Below, one piece after another: positions 1-22,750 of a stretch of 64,000 nucleotides of DNA (position 1 is the stretch's first letter; each line of letters starts with the position of its first letter). The notes beneath the pieces are model-generated. The model made no database searches and was not told where the DNA came from. It saw only the letters and a list, made by a program, of their open reading frames with translations. The DNA is taken from contig CM060062.1 in the NCBI GenBank assembly GCA_030533445.1, positions 16,572,164-16,636,163 on the forward strand, read 5' to 3'. The position numbers and the translations under genes were made by a program. This DNA is from Cyprinodon diabolis (lineage: Eukaryota; Chordata; Actinopteri; Cyprinodontiformes; Cyprinodontidae).

Positions 1-647
1 CTGACCTCAATGTGTCTGGAATTTGATAGAACATTTTTTTGAAATAGCAAAATGAGGAGGGTCAAATCAGCTGGAATTTGTGACATACAAGACTAGACAA
101 GGCTGTTCTCTAATGTAACTCTTCCACTGGATTTCCTGGGTCTGGCTTTACTCTGCTCAGCCTGATATTCAAGAGTTTTCATTCATGTTGTTTAGCTCTG
201 CTCCAGAGCAGGACTGAACAAGGTAACTACTGGTCATGGGTATGATCAGCTGTGGCGGAGGCAGCGTCATGGGGAGAGTTGAAAAAAAAAAGGTTTATAA
301 AAGTAAGGAGGAGAGAGAACCAGCAGATTTTACTTCACACCACAGTACAATAAAAAGCTAAAAACTAAAAAATTAAAGAGTGACTTCAAAATAATAGGGA
401 CTGGAATGGCCAGAGCAGGTTGAACAGAAAGCCATTGATCTCAAAAAACACTGAGGCCAGGTCACACTGCTCTACACATGACTCTACAAGCCCAATGCAA
501 TTTTTTTTTTTTTTTTTTTTGTCACACTGCCTGCAGTATAGATAGATCCTGATCCGCGCAGAATTGTGCTGCTTTTTTCCTTCTGTCCATGTGCCTGTCA
601 TATTGAAACAATGTCCCACATTTCACTGAGTAAGATGATGAAAAGTA

Positions 648-655
<8 letters not shown>

Positions 656-743
<88 letters not shown>
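656..743. repeat. (TA)n microsatellite, about 88 bp
   Basis: Pure TA dinucleotide array. The long Ile-Tyr open frames that cross it are artefacts of the repeat. Confidence 0.97.
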
Positions 744-746
<3 letters not shown>

Positions 747-984
747 ATGTTTTCATAAATGCAAAGAAAACAAGAGCTGCAGCTACTGTCAATCAAAATT
801 CAAAGCACTGCCCTACTTCATGAACAAACCGCACAACAAGCTCTTAAAACTGAACAGATAAATTATATTTATATGTACAAAATATAATAGAAACTATGTC
901 GCCATTTTACTCCTACGTTTTCTGTTCTCATGAGCTCCTAACATCGATAAAATACACCGTTTATTGATTATGTTCAAGTCTGCT

Positions 985-1246
985 GCACTTGCTCTATACG
1001 CTTAGAACCTTTCCTAATGGAAGAATCTGGCTGGTTTACCTTGCAAATCAGAGGTTTAATATACATTTTTTCTCTTCCTGCCTGGCTCATGACATTGCAG
1101 CCAAATTGCTGGAAAAGTCTAACCAGAATAGACCAATGGTCTACCTCGGTCGGTGCTACACAAGCACAGTTGCAGTCAATTGTGTGGCAAAACCGGCCCG
1201 ATGCTTTTTCAATGAGTGCCAAGACTTCATATGCTCCAATTTTCCA
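985..1246 (-). other. Unassigned exon-like open block
   Basis: On the minus strand an open frame runs from a possible acceptor near 1246 to a good donor (AAG|GTAAAC) near 1036, and stays open to 974. It encodes a cysteine-rich peptide with parts such as GAYEVLALIEKASGRF and CHTIDCNCACVAP. The plus strand is also open for over 250 bases. The peptide does not match ubr4 or any family I can name. A frame change just upstream would join it to a further segment containing KKPNGLNTPDTIK, which suggests a decayed coding sequence, perhaps transposon-derived. It could also be chance. Confidence 0.25.
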
Positions 1247-3153
1247 GCTGACATTTAATTGTGTCTGGTGTGTTCAGGCCATTAGGTTTCTTAAAGGTAA
1301 ACGGTAAAGAAAAAGGGCAGGTCATATTTCTAAATCACACACACAAGGGGTGCACTGTATTTAATTCTCTGAATCAGCTGATCGCAAACAAAATCAGCTG
1401 TTTGGACATAGATTTCCCCAAAAACACATAAAACCAAACCAACATGTAATAGCCCATGCAGTAGTCTATACAGAGTATTGGAGCTATGTATTATTTATTT
1501 CTTTATCCATTTGAATTGTGTTAATTCCTAAATGTATAGTTTTGTATTATTTAAATAGTTTATTTGCAGGTTAATCATTTTTTATTCTATTTATATTTGT
1601 TTTATTATTTCTAAGGTATGACAGGAAGTGATGTGGATCAGACCACTTTCTATAAGTGTAGGGGTCTGGGAAAGAATCAGCAGGCATTTTGGGTTTGGGG
1701 CCTATGGTTTTTACCAGCGCAAGAAAGGTAGGACAAAAGAAAAGTTTTTACTCTTTAATTGTTGGCAAAGATAGAAAATAAACCATCATCAAGACTGGAC
1801 ATTGAAACTTCTTTTTGCCTGTGTATAGAAACCTGTCCCTAGTGCCTTAGAAGTGGCTTAATTGGAACTTTAATTGGATGTTTGGCTTGGCAAACAATCA
1901 CAACTACACAGAGAAAAGAAAGTGGCCCTAAAATAACATCCAGTCAATTTTATTCGATATAAAACAGACCAGTTCTGTATCGAATGGACCTGAATGGAAC
2001 TGGGCAGGGTCAGTACCAATGGAAAAATAACATGGCCTAAATGCTAAAGAACTGCAATTTGTTTAATTCAATTAAAAAATATTTTATTAAACCAACAGAA
2101 AAAAACAATTTAAAAAAAATCAAATTCATAAACATTATTTAAAATGAGTTCTACTCTTAATTTCCCTTCCAAATCTTGTAATGTTTTTGGTCGATTCCTC
2201 ACAGACTTTTAAAATATAAAATTATGTGATGGTGTCAATATTGGTAAATATTGAGATGAAGATATCAGTTGCAAAATATCTTTCCTTCATTTCTCATCAT
2301 TAGTGTCCGGTGTGAGCATCTGCGGGCTCAAACAGCACAACAGATCAACTACTCAAAAGAAATAGTAAAAAAAAAAAAAAAAGAGAGTTTGAATTAGAAA
2401 CAAACGAGCCTCACAGCAGAAGTCATGCATTTATTGGCGATTCTGTTCTGAGGAAAACGAAACTCTTCACTCTGAAGGTGCATCGGTGTAGCTTAAATCG
2501 TGTCAGGTGGCAGCCTGTCTAGCAACAGCTGTACTCTCTTGACAACCATTTATTAGATTTATTTCTTGGCAATGAATCCCCAAAGTATTGCTTTTACAAA
2601 ACAAGTTTGAAGCAAATCACCTGACCAACAAAACTAGTTGAGTAAAGCTGTCCCCGCCTACTTAATCATAACAGTAGAGACCAAATTCTCAACCTAAACT
2701 TTGGCAACAGTTGCGAAACCTATGTTTGACCATATCTTACCAGTTCGGTCCAGCAACCAAATCATGGTTAGCTGGGTTTAAGCAGCTGACACAGTCCAAT
2801 ATTACCCTGTTAGCGGCGTTTCTACATTACGAGTGCAGAGGTGAAGGCCCTTTGCTAGCTAGCTAATGATGAAGCATATTTTTAAAATGCTTCACTACGT
2901 TAAACACAAACGCTCACCAAACAATAATGGTATATTCAAGAAACGTTTACATCGTTTATACGTTAGCGTCTTTATTTGTATACAATGCGCCCGTCGGTGC
3001 CAGCTAAGAGCATTTTGAACAAGTTAAGAGAGGCTAGCATGTAGGCCACCAACTCGTTACCAGTGCAAGTTAAACTGAGGCTATGTCCGGGGAGAACAGG
3101 GGCGGTTTGGTGGTAAAATACGACAAGAAACACAATGACATAGAGCCGGTTAC

Positions 3154-3278
3154 CTGTTGATTATAGAGCCAACAAGCTGAGGTAGCTCCTTTGTCTCAAA
3201 AGCGGTGTATGAAGCTGATAAAAGCGGTCGCACTGCCGCTGTCCATTCGTGCTCCCCTTCTCCTCCGCTCGACGCCAT
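3154..3278 (-). CDS. ubr4: UBR4 first coding exon (E3 ubiquitin ligase, N-recognin family), partial
   Basis: UBR4 (p600) is a very large E3 ubiquitin ligase with a UBR zinc finger that acts in N-degron recognition and protein quality control. Only the first coding exon lies here: 125 bases from ATG at 3278 to a GTAACC donor at 3153, 41 codons plus two bases. The peptide starts MASSGGEGEHEW and continues AVRPLLSASYTAFETKELPQ, matching the recalled vertebrate UBR4 N-terminus (VRPLLSASYSAFEMKELPQ in human). The start is set by homology and by the CAAGATGGCG context. The remaining exons lie left of the window. The gene points away from emc1, about 2.9 kb to the right. Confidence 0.9.
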
Positions 3279-3282
3279 CTTG
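3273..3282 (-). promoter_or_regulatory. YY1-type CAAGATGGCG element over the ubr4 start codon
   Basis: CAAGATGGCG on the minus strand overlaps the ATG. This is the known YY1 motif that often sits just downstream of the transcription start in TATA-less housekeeping genes and includes the start codon. That YY1 binds here is inferred. Confidence 0.5.
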
Positions 3283-3438
3283 AAATGCCATAGAAGAACC
3301 TAACTACCGAGAAAAGCTGTCAAGGTAAATTACAGGGGGCGCTCAGCACTTCAAATGTACATGAAACCTTCATTATGTCATTCTCTTTCTGAGATTTTAC
3401 AATAATCACTATTTATAATATAGGTAGTTATTCCCCAC

Positions 3439-3440
<2 letters not shown>

Positions 3441-3533
<93 letters not shown>
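3441..3533. repeat. (AT)n microsatellite, about 93 bp
   Basis: Pure AT dinucleotide array 160 bp upstream of the ubr4 start codon. Confidence 0.97.
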
Positions 3534-3536
<3 letters not shown>

Positions 3537-3932
3537 TTCAAGCAGAGTTTAAAAATATATTTTTAAGCATTTGTTCAGCCTAAACATAAAATAAAGTACA
3601 GCACAACAAAGGGTTTGAACACTTAACTGTTCTAAGTATCAAAATGAGATTTTTCATGATAATGAAAATTATTCTTAAAATCAATTCTAATGATTATATT
3701 GACAATTTTGTTCTCTCCTTTAATGGTTTGCAAGTTTCAATAATTGGTAATAATTTCTTATTCACAGTGTAACTGTATTTGAATAAGTAAACACACTATT
3801 CATACCATATATGTTTAAAAGGAATTATAACAAAAGTGTACACATTTCTGCACATAAATTTATTTCCTTGAATTATCATACATACATTATTTGAATGATA
3901 GAGGTAGCAGAAGTTAAATATTTCCTATTGCC

Positions 3933-4740
3933 TCTTTCCCACTGAAAATAACGTGTTGAACCGGGTTTTTCAAAAATGAGTCGACCTGCTAACAATCGGC
4001 ATTTGTCTCCCTTCCCACTGGCAAAAAAAACATTTCTAACTCCTCGCTGGCATGCTGCGTGCCCTCTGTTCACCCACTGCTGTGTGTCTGCTGACACCCT
4101 CATGCTGGATTGGAGTTGATGATGTCACCAGTGTTACAGAAATCAGGAAAGTAAACAATTGAGAGCAACATTTAAGGAAGCCAGGGCGTAATAATAGTGC
4201 TTCAATGGCTATCCGAATCCTTCCCGCCAGTGCTACTCCATGTTAATAGAATGTAAACAGAGTTGTTTCAGCTTGTTAGATCTGAAGCAACTGGCGTTGT
4301 GTGTTTACGTCCCTACGTTGCGATCAATAGTGTAACATACTTTAGCAGGTAAACCTGGGTCTAGTGTTCCCACTGCATGCCAATCAGAGCCGAGGAAATT
4401 TTGACGCGGTTCGCTTGCCGGGTAGTAAAATGTCATGACATATCTCTCAAACATCAGTGAGCTGTTCCCACTTACATTAAAAGCCTATTGTTCTGGGATT
4501 TAAATGGGTTTTTTTCGGCCAGTGTGAAAGGGTTTTATGGTGCACAGTTTTTTTTTGGTTTTTTTTGTCAATTATACCCCTTTCCCACTGACCAGAAAGA
4601 TAAAAGGGCGAAACAATAACGCCTGTCAGCAGCAGGTTAGACCCCAGCTTCTTTTGCAAATGGGAAGGGAGCCAAATGCCGATTCTTAGAACGGTGTTTA
4701 AAAAACCCCAGGATTAACCCACTGATTTCAGTGGAAAAGA
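3933..4740. mobile_element. MITE-like element with imperfect terminal inverted repeats
   Basis: The left end reads TCTTTCCCACTGAAA and the reverse complement of the right end reads TCTTTTCCACTGAAA. The similarity resumes about ten bases further in (CCGGGTTTTT against CCTGGGGTTTTTT). Related CCCTTTCCCACTG and CCCACTGGC motifs occur inside on both strands. No transposase is present, so this is a non-autonomous DNA transposon at best. Exact ends and target duplication are unsure. Confidence 0.45.
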
Positions 4741-6144
4741 CACTGTGTATAGTCTAATGAAAGAACTTCCATAACAATGCTTTTAAAAGATATGTATTTA
4801 ATTATTTATAACACAGTAGTATAAATGAAAATGCAAAAATTTCATAATTAAGTATTTTTTTTATTTTTTTTTGCATTTGTCACATTGCATTGAAACATAA
4901 TGGACATTTCAAAAATCACTAATCTAATGTTTGGATTTTTATTGAAGTAAATAATAATTTTCTCACTGTCTGCCTTGTAATATAGATAAAACTGCGTGGA
5001 GCTCCATTTACCCAGTAGAATCTTCAATCACTGAATTATATTAGAATTGTATACATGTCTTTAGGCAGACCCAACGATCTCATTCTTATTTGTTTTCATC
5101 TTAAGATGTGATTTATTACCTTTATTCCATGTTTTGTTAAAAGTACATGGAAATGCATTTTGATTAAAGAAAATAATTATAAGTGAAAAAACATTTCAGT
5201 CCATTATTAGAATGACAGGGGCATTTTGATGAACATGTCATTATAAATAATAAGCTGCACAGACAGAAATTGTAAAATAACAAACCTACATAACTATTAT
5301 GTGTTTTAGGTCAAAATGAATGTCATTATCCTTTAATAGTAAATGAAATATTTTTCCACATTTTTTGACCCTTCAAATTCTCTCTCTAAAAAAAATGTAA
5401 ATGAAAAGTTTAGTTGCAGTAAGAGCAAGCCACACTAATAACATAATGCAGTTAGTTTTTCTTTAAATGCATACTTTTTTAAGGCAAGCTTTCATCTCTC
5501 TCAGACATGACATACCTTAAAGATAATACAGTAGACATCAAAATGAAACTTTTTTTTATGTGATGTTTTAGATAAAATGGCAGATATATAAATTAACTTA
5601 AACGGATTTCAATGTTTTATGTTAAATAGGTTATAGAATAAATATAAATTTGTTTTTTTCTGTTAACAACAGAATATCTCCTGTTAATTGCATAGTAAAT
5701 TGACTTATTAATTATTTTCCTAATATTTTTCAGGCATTAAAGACCTCTCATTTATGTATCTTTTCTGTCAAGTTTGCTCATCTGTATGATGGAGCTATAG
5801 ACTGCTACGTAGGTCTATAATCGATATTCAGTTATATCTATAGATATAGCTCATTTTTAAAAGCATTTGCTATTAAATAATTATGATATTGATGATGCAG
5901 AACTAATTACAGGTACATAAATAAATCTATTTTCCACAGTTTAATTAAAATGAACAAATCTATAAATACATATTAAACAATTTCTTAATATATTCCATTG
6001 CTGCACATTTGGCCCTTTATATCGTTTCAGCTAACGTTTCTTCTTTTTGACCTGTAGGTGGCAGCACTTCCTGTTTTGGGAACAAATTGGAAGTCTGACA
6101 ACTTCCGACTTCCGCTTTCCGTTGAGCAAGTCAAAGCTGCTGCA

Positions 6145-16743
<10,599 letters not shown>

Positions 16744-16992
16744 ACTGATCTTACTTAGTCCTGCACCTGAGAGCCCCACGGCTGCACAAAGGACCTCGCT
16801 CCGAAGAGATGAGACTGCTGAGGCCGTGCCACAGGCCAAAGTTCAATAAGGCCCTTAAGGAACTGCAGGGGGACGGTGGGGAGGGGGTAAAATGAAGGGT
16901 TAGGTGAGTTTTTATGTGTTTGTTTTTTAACTTATTTTTCAAAAGAACTTGATCCGAGTTGAAACATTTTTTTTCTTCTCCAAAACACTTTT

Positions 16993-16998
16993 AATAAA
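16993..16998 (+). promoter_or_regulatory. emc1 polyadenylation signal AATAAA
   Basis: Canonical hexamer 250 bases after the emc1 stop codon and the first one found downstream. Confidence 0.65.
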
Positions 16999-17571
16999 TG
17001 TACAAATAACTAATTAGGAATGAATTAACCAGAGTTGGAAATATGAAATGATACTTAAGTTAGGGACTTCTAGGGAGTTCTAAAAAAAAAATGCTCTAGA
17101 TATCGTACATAATTCAACAGACCTGATGGAAAGTCGTAGTAAATTTAGAAATCAGAAGAGATGGATGAAAAGGCATGTGATCCTTAATGGTTCTTTAAAT
17201 GGTTTCAATATAGTCTGAATTTAATGGTAAAGGAGATGAATTGAGAGACTTGATGATGATCGACAGCCAGGTATAAAAATTTCTAACTGAAGACGCTGTT
17301 ATCAAATTAAAGGAAACTGTCTATGGTAGACTTTGTTTTCCCTGTTTTCAGCCATTAAAAACCGTTGAGAACTCCAGTCTGAATGTCCTCCTTTCTTCCA
17401 AGAGTCTTAAATTGTTACCTAAAGTTTTATTGAGGCGTGAAACTCCTTAGATATCATTACACTTCATGTTTGCCAGTCAAACTCACCCCTCTCCTCAAAA
17501 ACCCTTCAGGTCACCATTTATTAGCATCAGGCTGAAAGACCAAAAAGACAGCTTTCACAATGAATAAGTTA

Positions 17572-17577
17572 TTTATT
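17572..17577 (-). promoter_or_regulatory. Candidate errfi1 polyadenylation signal
   Basis: AATAAA on the minus strand (TTTATT on plus) about 2.4 kb past the errfi1 stop. Other minus-strand AATAAA hexamers lie nearer the gene, so shorter UTRs are possible. Confidence 0.35.
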
Positions 17578-19975
17578 TAATTAAATAGACCATAAAACAA
17601 TAATACAATCTGCAGCCTTTTCAGGGCTTAAATCCATGTTGAACCTTCATGGGAACGTCCATGAAGTCTGTAACAAAGGCTGTAAACACGAGTCTGAACC
17701 TCAGCAGTGTAAACGTAACGTGATTTCATCTCCATCCACAGATCTTTGTAAAACAAATCCAACATGGACAGTCGACACTACAACTAAACAAAAAAAAAAA
17801 CCCACTTGATTTACATACATGAATAAATGATCAGAAACGTGTCAGCTGATTAGAGCTAAACAGACCTCATTTGTCTAGAAATAAAAAGCCTAAGGAAATT
17901 AAATAAATACTTTAGTTTAAACATAAGGAGTCTTATTCATATGTATAAAAGAACCTTTCAAGATAATTTGCGCTAGTTGTAAACTAATGCAACAAAATTG
18001 AAGTTGGATTGCTAAAATCTGTTAGAAATAAGAAAAAAATAAATCTATTTCCAAACATCCAGACCTAAACATATGAAAACACTTTAAACAATGAGTCAAA
18101 TCAGCTGGTAACTCTTCAGTTAACATGCCTGCAGCTCCATAGGGTGTTAATAACCATACCTGTCACTGTCACATTTGGTTGAACTTGTAATGTGTAAAAT
18201 ATTACACCTAAATATATTAGATTTCTTGTAAAAAAAAATTTAAAAAAAACGTGTGCAATCAGCATATAGGCACAAGCCCAGCTTGTACCCGAGTCATTTG
18301 CTCTCTCTTAAAGAAAAAAGTATAACTCCAGGCTGGTTTTAGTGGCATTAAAACAATTTAGGATTAAACACTATTCAGTGATTACATACAAAAGAAATAC
18401 AAAAAATAAAATTTGCACATCTCAAACTAAAAAAATCACATTAAAGTTAATTTATTTCAGCTATTCAGTTCAAATAGGTTAATCAAACGTGATATATTAT
18501 ATATATATCTATATATATATAACGTGATCAATATTTAACATGTTATTTTGATTATTTTAGCTCACAGCTAATTAACAATCACCCAATTTCTCTGAAAATG
18601 TGTACACTGACATAACTTTTTTATTTTAAAGCAAATGACGGATATTCAGCACATCCCAATTTATAAATGTGAGAAATTCACAATCTTTTGGCCTTAAAAT
18701 CAAGTCACTGAAAAAAATCTCCCACAACACTTAGCACATGGACATACAGTACTCAGTAGGCTGACATAAAAAAAAAAAATCCTTTACCTATTGATCTTAC
18801 GTAACCTTCCCAGTATGAGAAGCAGATTTTCTGAGAATTCATTAACCATTAGCTGAAATCATTTGAATTAACAAAAAAACAAAAATTTATCCCCCTGTAT
18901 AATAATGTTCTGTTTGAGCTTCGCTTTTTTAAAATGTATCTACTGAAATAACTGATGATGTTGCAATTTACTAAAAAAAAAAATACTCAGTGAAAATAGA
19001 TCCATGAGGTAAGTATTTTTCCTCCACCACAAGAGAAATACTCTTAATACTGAGTGCTGTACTTTATTGCCGTAAGGTGAACCATAAATATGCCTCTTAA
19101 AATACTGACCGGTAAGATATTCAGTCAAAAACATCACAGTCAAACCAAATACAACAAATGTGTGACAGAGAATAGCAAAAATACAGCAGTGTACCATGTT
19201 CACAATGATGATGATGAGGGTTAGGCATGGGCCAGTACAGGTATTAAGGTGTAATTTGGTTTTTTACACTGTCTTGGAATATCTGAGATAAAAAAATCTA
19301 AAAACATAATTAATCTGGTGGGTTTTTTTTGTTCATTTAAGATTAAATGGCATTTTTCAAATCTATAATTTGCCAAAATAACACCCTGATTATAACATTT
19401 TGCCCTGATGACAAGAACTCCGGTTTTCAGGCATTGACTGAATTCTCATTGAAAGAGTAAATAGCAGCCACCTCGCTACTGTTAGAGTGTAAACATTTGC
19501 AATTCCAGGTTTAACTGGACCCGGTTAAACTGCCAAGCAAAACACTAAAGCTGCTTTTTTTTAAACTCATCTAAGGTTCCAAAGTCCAAAGATTGTTATC
19601 TAAAAATGTTCCTGTATTTTGGGGAAACTTCCAGTGATTTCATAGTCCAGATTCCTTGAAAGCAGCAAAGTTGCTGCTAAATGGAGGAAATCCAATCCTT
19701 TTTTTTTAGCAGATAAAAATTTAACCATATGAGGTGCAGCTAAATGACCTGCTGATAAAGGCATGACAGTCTCAAAGTTTACTATGAAGAGCAGAATTAG
19801 CAAAATGGTTTAATATTCTGCAAGGGAAGCTTTTAAAAACAACTAGATTTTCACTATTCTGTTATTCATCCCAGGAAATCCCCTCCTTTAAAAAAAAGAA
19901 AAGAATTACACTGTAAGCATCCCCTACCAGCCCATGCCTAACGTCAGTCACTGTCTTGTATTCGTTGAAAGGATT

Positions 19976-22750
19976 CTATCTTTTCTGCCAGATGCATCCA
20001 GTCCTATCAGGCTCACTCAGAATCCTTCCCCGTCTCTCTGCGTGTGCGGGCTGACCCGGCGGCAGCAGAATGTAATGCGTGGCGCTGGCCTGTTTGCCGT
20101 CCTTCAGAATGGGAACGATGCAAGGAGAAAACTGTGCAGCTGGTGGTGCCCTTTCGCTCTGCTGTCTCTGTAAAGTCTTACTTACATAATTTGGATTAGC
20201 AGCAAAACTCTGTGTGACGGGCATCACTCCATTGATGTAAATTGGGAGGCTTTTGGGGCTTGGGGTGCGTGGTTGGCAGGGTGGGACCAAGGGGACCCTT
20301 GGGGGGACTTTGGGAGGTTTTTCATCCTCAGAGTTGCTCACAGGCTTGGAGAGAGAGGAGGGTTTAGGTGGGATGGGGATACGAGGAGGGATTTGAGGTT
20401 TTATAGGAGGAATAGGGGGACCTGAACAGGAAAAACAGATTCTGGATGAGGCTTGATGCTCTGACTGTTTGTCACCAAAACCAGCTCTAAGAGCAGACAC
20501 TTCATGCTGGCTGTCTCTTTTCTCATGAGCAAAGTAATCAAAATTACAGTTGTTTGTAGGAGGTCTGCTTCCTCTACCAAGTAGTCTGTCCTCTCTGCTT
20601 GGCCAAGAGAAAGCAATGGAGTCAGAGCCTATAGCTCTTATCTCCAATGATCCCCCCTGGTAGGCGTAATTTATCTGACCGCAGTCTCTGTTGCTGCTTC
20701 TGGTTATTGCTTTTGGGCAGCTTCTGGGCAGGAGGCGCTGGCGGTCACTGGTAAAGAATTCAACCTCACTGTCTGCAGCTTCATCTGACATGAGGTCCTC
20801 AGGGTCAGGAAGCGGCGGGAGGGGTTTGGCCTCTTTCTGTCGGACCCTTCTCTGGGAGGAGGGGACCACCTGGTCTCCGTCGCACTTGAAAGCATCCGAG
20901 TGGTAAGCAGGAAAGCGGACAGAGATGCTGGCTGTGGAGGGAAAGACAATTATCAGACAAAATGAAAATCTCAAACTGCCCTTCCACTAAACTCAGTTGA
21001 TACGAGTCCTCTGCTATCACTGTTTCTTCAAAGGAGGAAAAAAAAAACCGTCAGAGAGGAAGAAGCTTTGAAAAACAACCGGCAGTGAAAACAGATACAG
21101 GACAGGAAATGAGGAGTGAAAACAATGGCCTAACCCATCACCTTCTTAGTCAGACATCAGTCACAACACCCGGATTATCACAGGAAGTGCCACTATCTGC
21201 AGAACAACCGGGTTATAATCTTAACTGAGCTTCCCATAACCTTCTCTGTGGAAACATCCGACATGCCCCAGACTGCGGGAACAGCTGGTGACCGAGGAGC
21301 GATAGCTTCAACTCCTCCTCTCTACACTGATACATAAACTCCTAAGGTTTTTTACTGGAAAGAAATAGAATCTAATCAGAATTAAAAACTGGTGTATGTA
21401 GCTACTGCTTATATTTTACACGTAGAAACAGTTACAAATTATTTTACTGCAACAATATTGTAAATAATGAAAGAAAATTCATTAGAAACAGATATAGAAA
21501 GATATGTTGACTTGAATTAAAAAAAGCTAAATTCAGCCTCTAATGTGATTATATTTAATTAGTGAGGGACAAAGGAAATGTCTGCTTATGCAATAATTGT
21601 GTTCATTTAAATAAACTGTAACTGAGGCATTTACAATACCAATGAATACATTTCCTGATTCCTGGGGTATAAATATGATGTTACACAGAGATGCATTTAT
21701 CTCTAAAAAGGAAACTATGAGCTTATAAGGGATTTTTTTTCTTCCCTCTCACAAAAAAAAAAAATACTCAAATTAAATTTCCTGGGATTTGAACTGCTGC
21801 TGCTGTAGCAAAAGATTAGCTTGTGTTAAAGCCAGGTGTTCCAATAAAAGTAAAGGCCACTGAAGCCTGTTTTATCCTCCGTAGTTACTGTACAACAGGT
21901 TAGAAGTAACAGTCTGACTCACAGTTAAACTGCTTGGCCGTTTGTTGCTGCTGCAGCTCAGTCAGGCTGGGGTCCATGTCAGCACTCAGGCCGAAGCACT
22001 CTCTGCAAAGCAAAACAGGCTGAGAAATCCATACAGAAATGTGACTTTGACTTTTAACAGCACTTTATTTACACAATTCAAACATATATACAATTGACGT
22101 AAAACAAGTGTCAGTTAAAAATCATTATTATAGTAAAACAAGTGTCAGTTAAAAATCATCAAATGAGGAGCTTGTTAAAATGCAGTTCTCCATCATCTGA
22201 CACAGTGCATAAAATGTTTTTAAAACCCCACAACTGAATAAAATCCTCAATGTTCTGTGTGGCTCTGTGGAAGTGAAACTCCAGCCTGATTCTGGCTTTA
22301 AGGTTGCACTTCCACAGAGCCACGGCGTCAAGGTGAGGTCTCTCCTGCAGTCTGTCTCTACGGGACAAATAAATAGCCAGAAATGTGGGAGCGTGTGAAT
22401 GTTTCCTGCATGCAACCCGCTGTCAATCAGTTATTGTATGCCAACTAACAATAGTGCATTCTTTAACAAAAAACATGCCTGGCACTTTTCATGCTAAGAA
22501 TTAAAAGTTAAAGGAAATTTTTTAGTGCTTTTAATTTGCCAGACATCCTAGTCGACACTACATCACTCCTGCTGTTTATCTTTCTGCAGTGATGCTGTTA
22601 TTGGGATTTTTTAGCTTTTTCCCCAAAACAAAACACAATCCTGTTCACCATGACTATGCAAACTTTATTTTTCTATCCAACAAGCTTTAAATTTTCTTCT
22701 TACCGGTGCATTTCTTGGTGACCCCAGTAGTTATTTTGATTTCCATCCAT
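19976..22750 (-). CDS. errfi1: ERRFI1 / Mig-6, ERBB receptor feedback inhibitor 1 (complete, 3 coding exons)
   Basis: Cytoplasmic immediate-early adaptor that binds the EGFR-family kinase domain and blocks its activation. Coding exons: 22704-22750, 21923-22002, 19976-20931; phase closes over 1,083 bases (360 aa; human is 462 as recalled). ATG 22750 gives MDGNQNNYWGHQEMHR; no upstream in-frame ATG precedes a stop. Recognisable parts: KPLPPLP near 78, SEVEFFTS near 97, CGQINYAY near 126, PPKVPPRVP at 248-256, then the ErbB-binding region with TPSPKSLP, NGVMPVTQSF (276-285) and NPNYVS (Tyr291). The second binding element is THYILLP: Tyr329 is kept, but the adjacent tyrosine of human Mig-6 (YY, 394/395) is Ile330. 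The tail after it is only about 26 residues and unlike the human one. This may be the more diverged teleost paralogue. Confidence 0.9.

Larger units (their letters stand above)
1..3153. other. ubr4 intron 1 / left-edge sequence, no firm gene
   Basis: This stretch should be ubr4 intron 1 on the minus strand, because the donor of exon 1 is at 3152-3153 and I could not find a following ubr4 exon before the left edge. It is AT-rich and contains a long TA array (656-743) and an exon-like block at about 985-1250 that is listed separately. Poly(A)/poly(T) runs are frequent, for example near 500-520 and 2367-2382. No other feature is supported. Confidence 0.5.
3279..6144. other. ubr4-emc1 divergent intergenic region
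   Basis: About 2.9 kb between the two opposed start codons. It holds a TA array (3441-3533), a MITE-like element (about 3933-4740) and AT-rich sequence with no coding signal. The 5' UTRs and promoters of ubr4 (right of 3278) and emc1 (left of 6145) must lie in it, but I cannot place their transcription starts. No TATA box at a convincing distance from either start codon was found. Confidence 0.6.
16744..19975. other. emc1 and errfi1 3' UTRs, convergent
   Basis: The emc1 3' UTR probably ends after AATAAA at 16993-16998. The errfi1 3' UTR enters from the right and may reach a minus-strand AATAAA at 17572-17577, about 2.4 kb after its stop. That stretch is very AT-rich, with many minus-strand ATTTA pentamers, which fits an unstable, fast-response mRNA (inferred). 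No independent gene is seen. Confidence 0.55.

Noticed and set aside
566..823. Open frames of 64-85 codons across the TA array (also 36223-36487)
   Set aside because: They are made almost wholly of alternating Ile-Tyr from a dinucleotide repeat.
1921..2040. Possible short MITE (GTGGCCCTAAAATAAC ... ATAACATGGCC)
   Set aside because: The inverted ends match too poorly to support an element.
20401..21020. Several 71-81 codon frames overlapping errfi1 exon 3
   Set aside because: Shadows of the true errfi1 frame.
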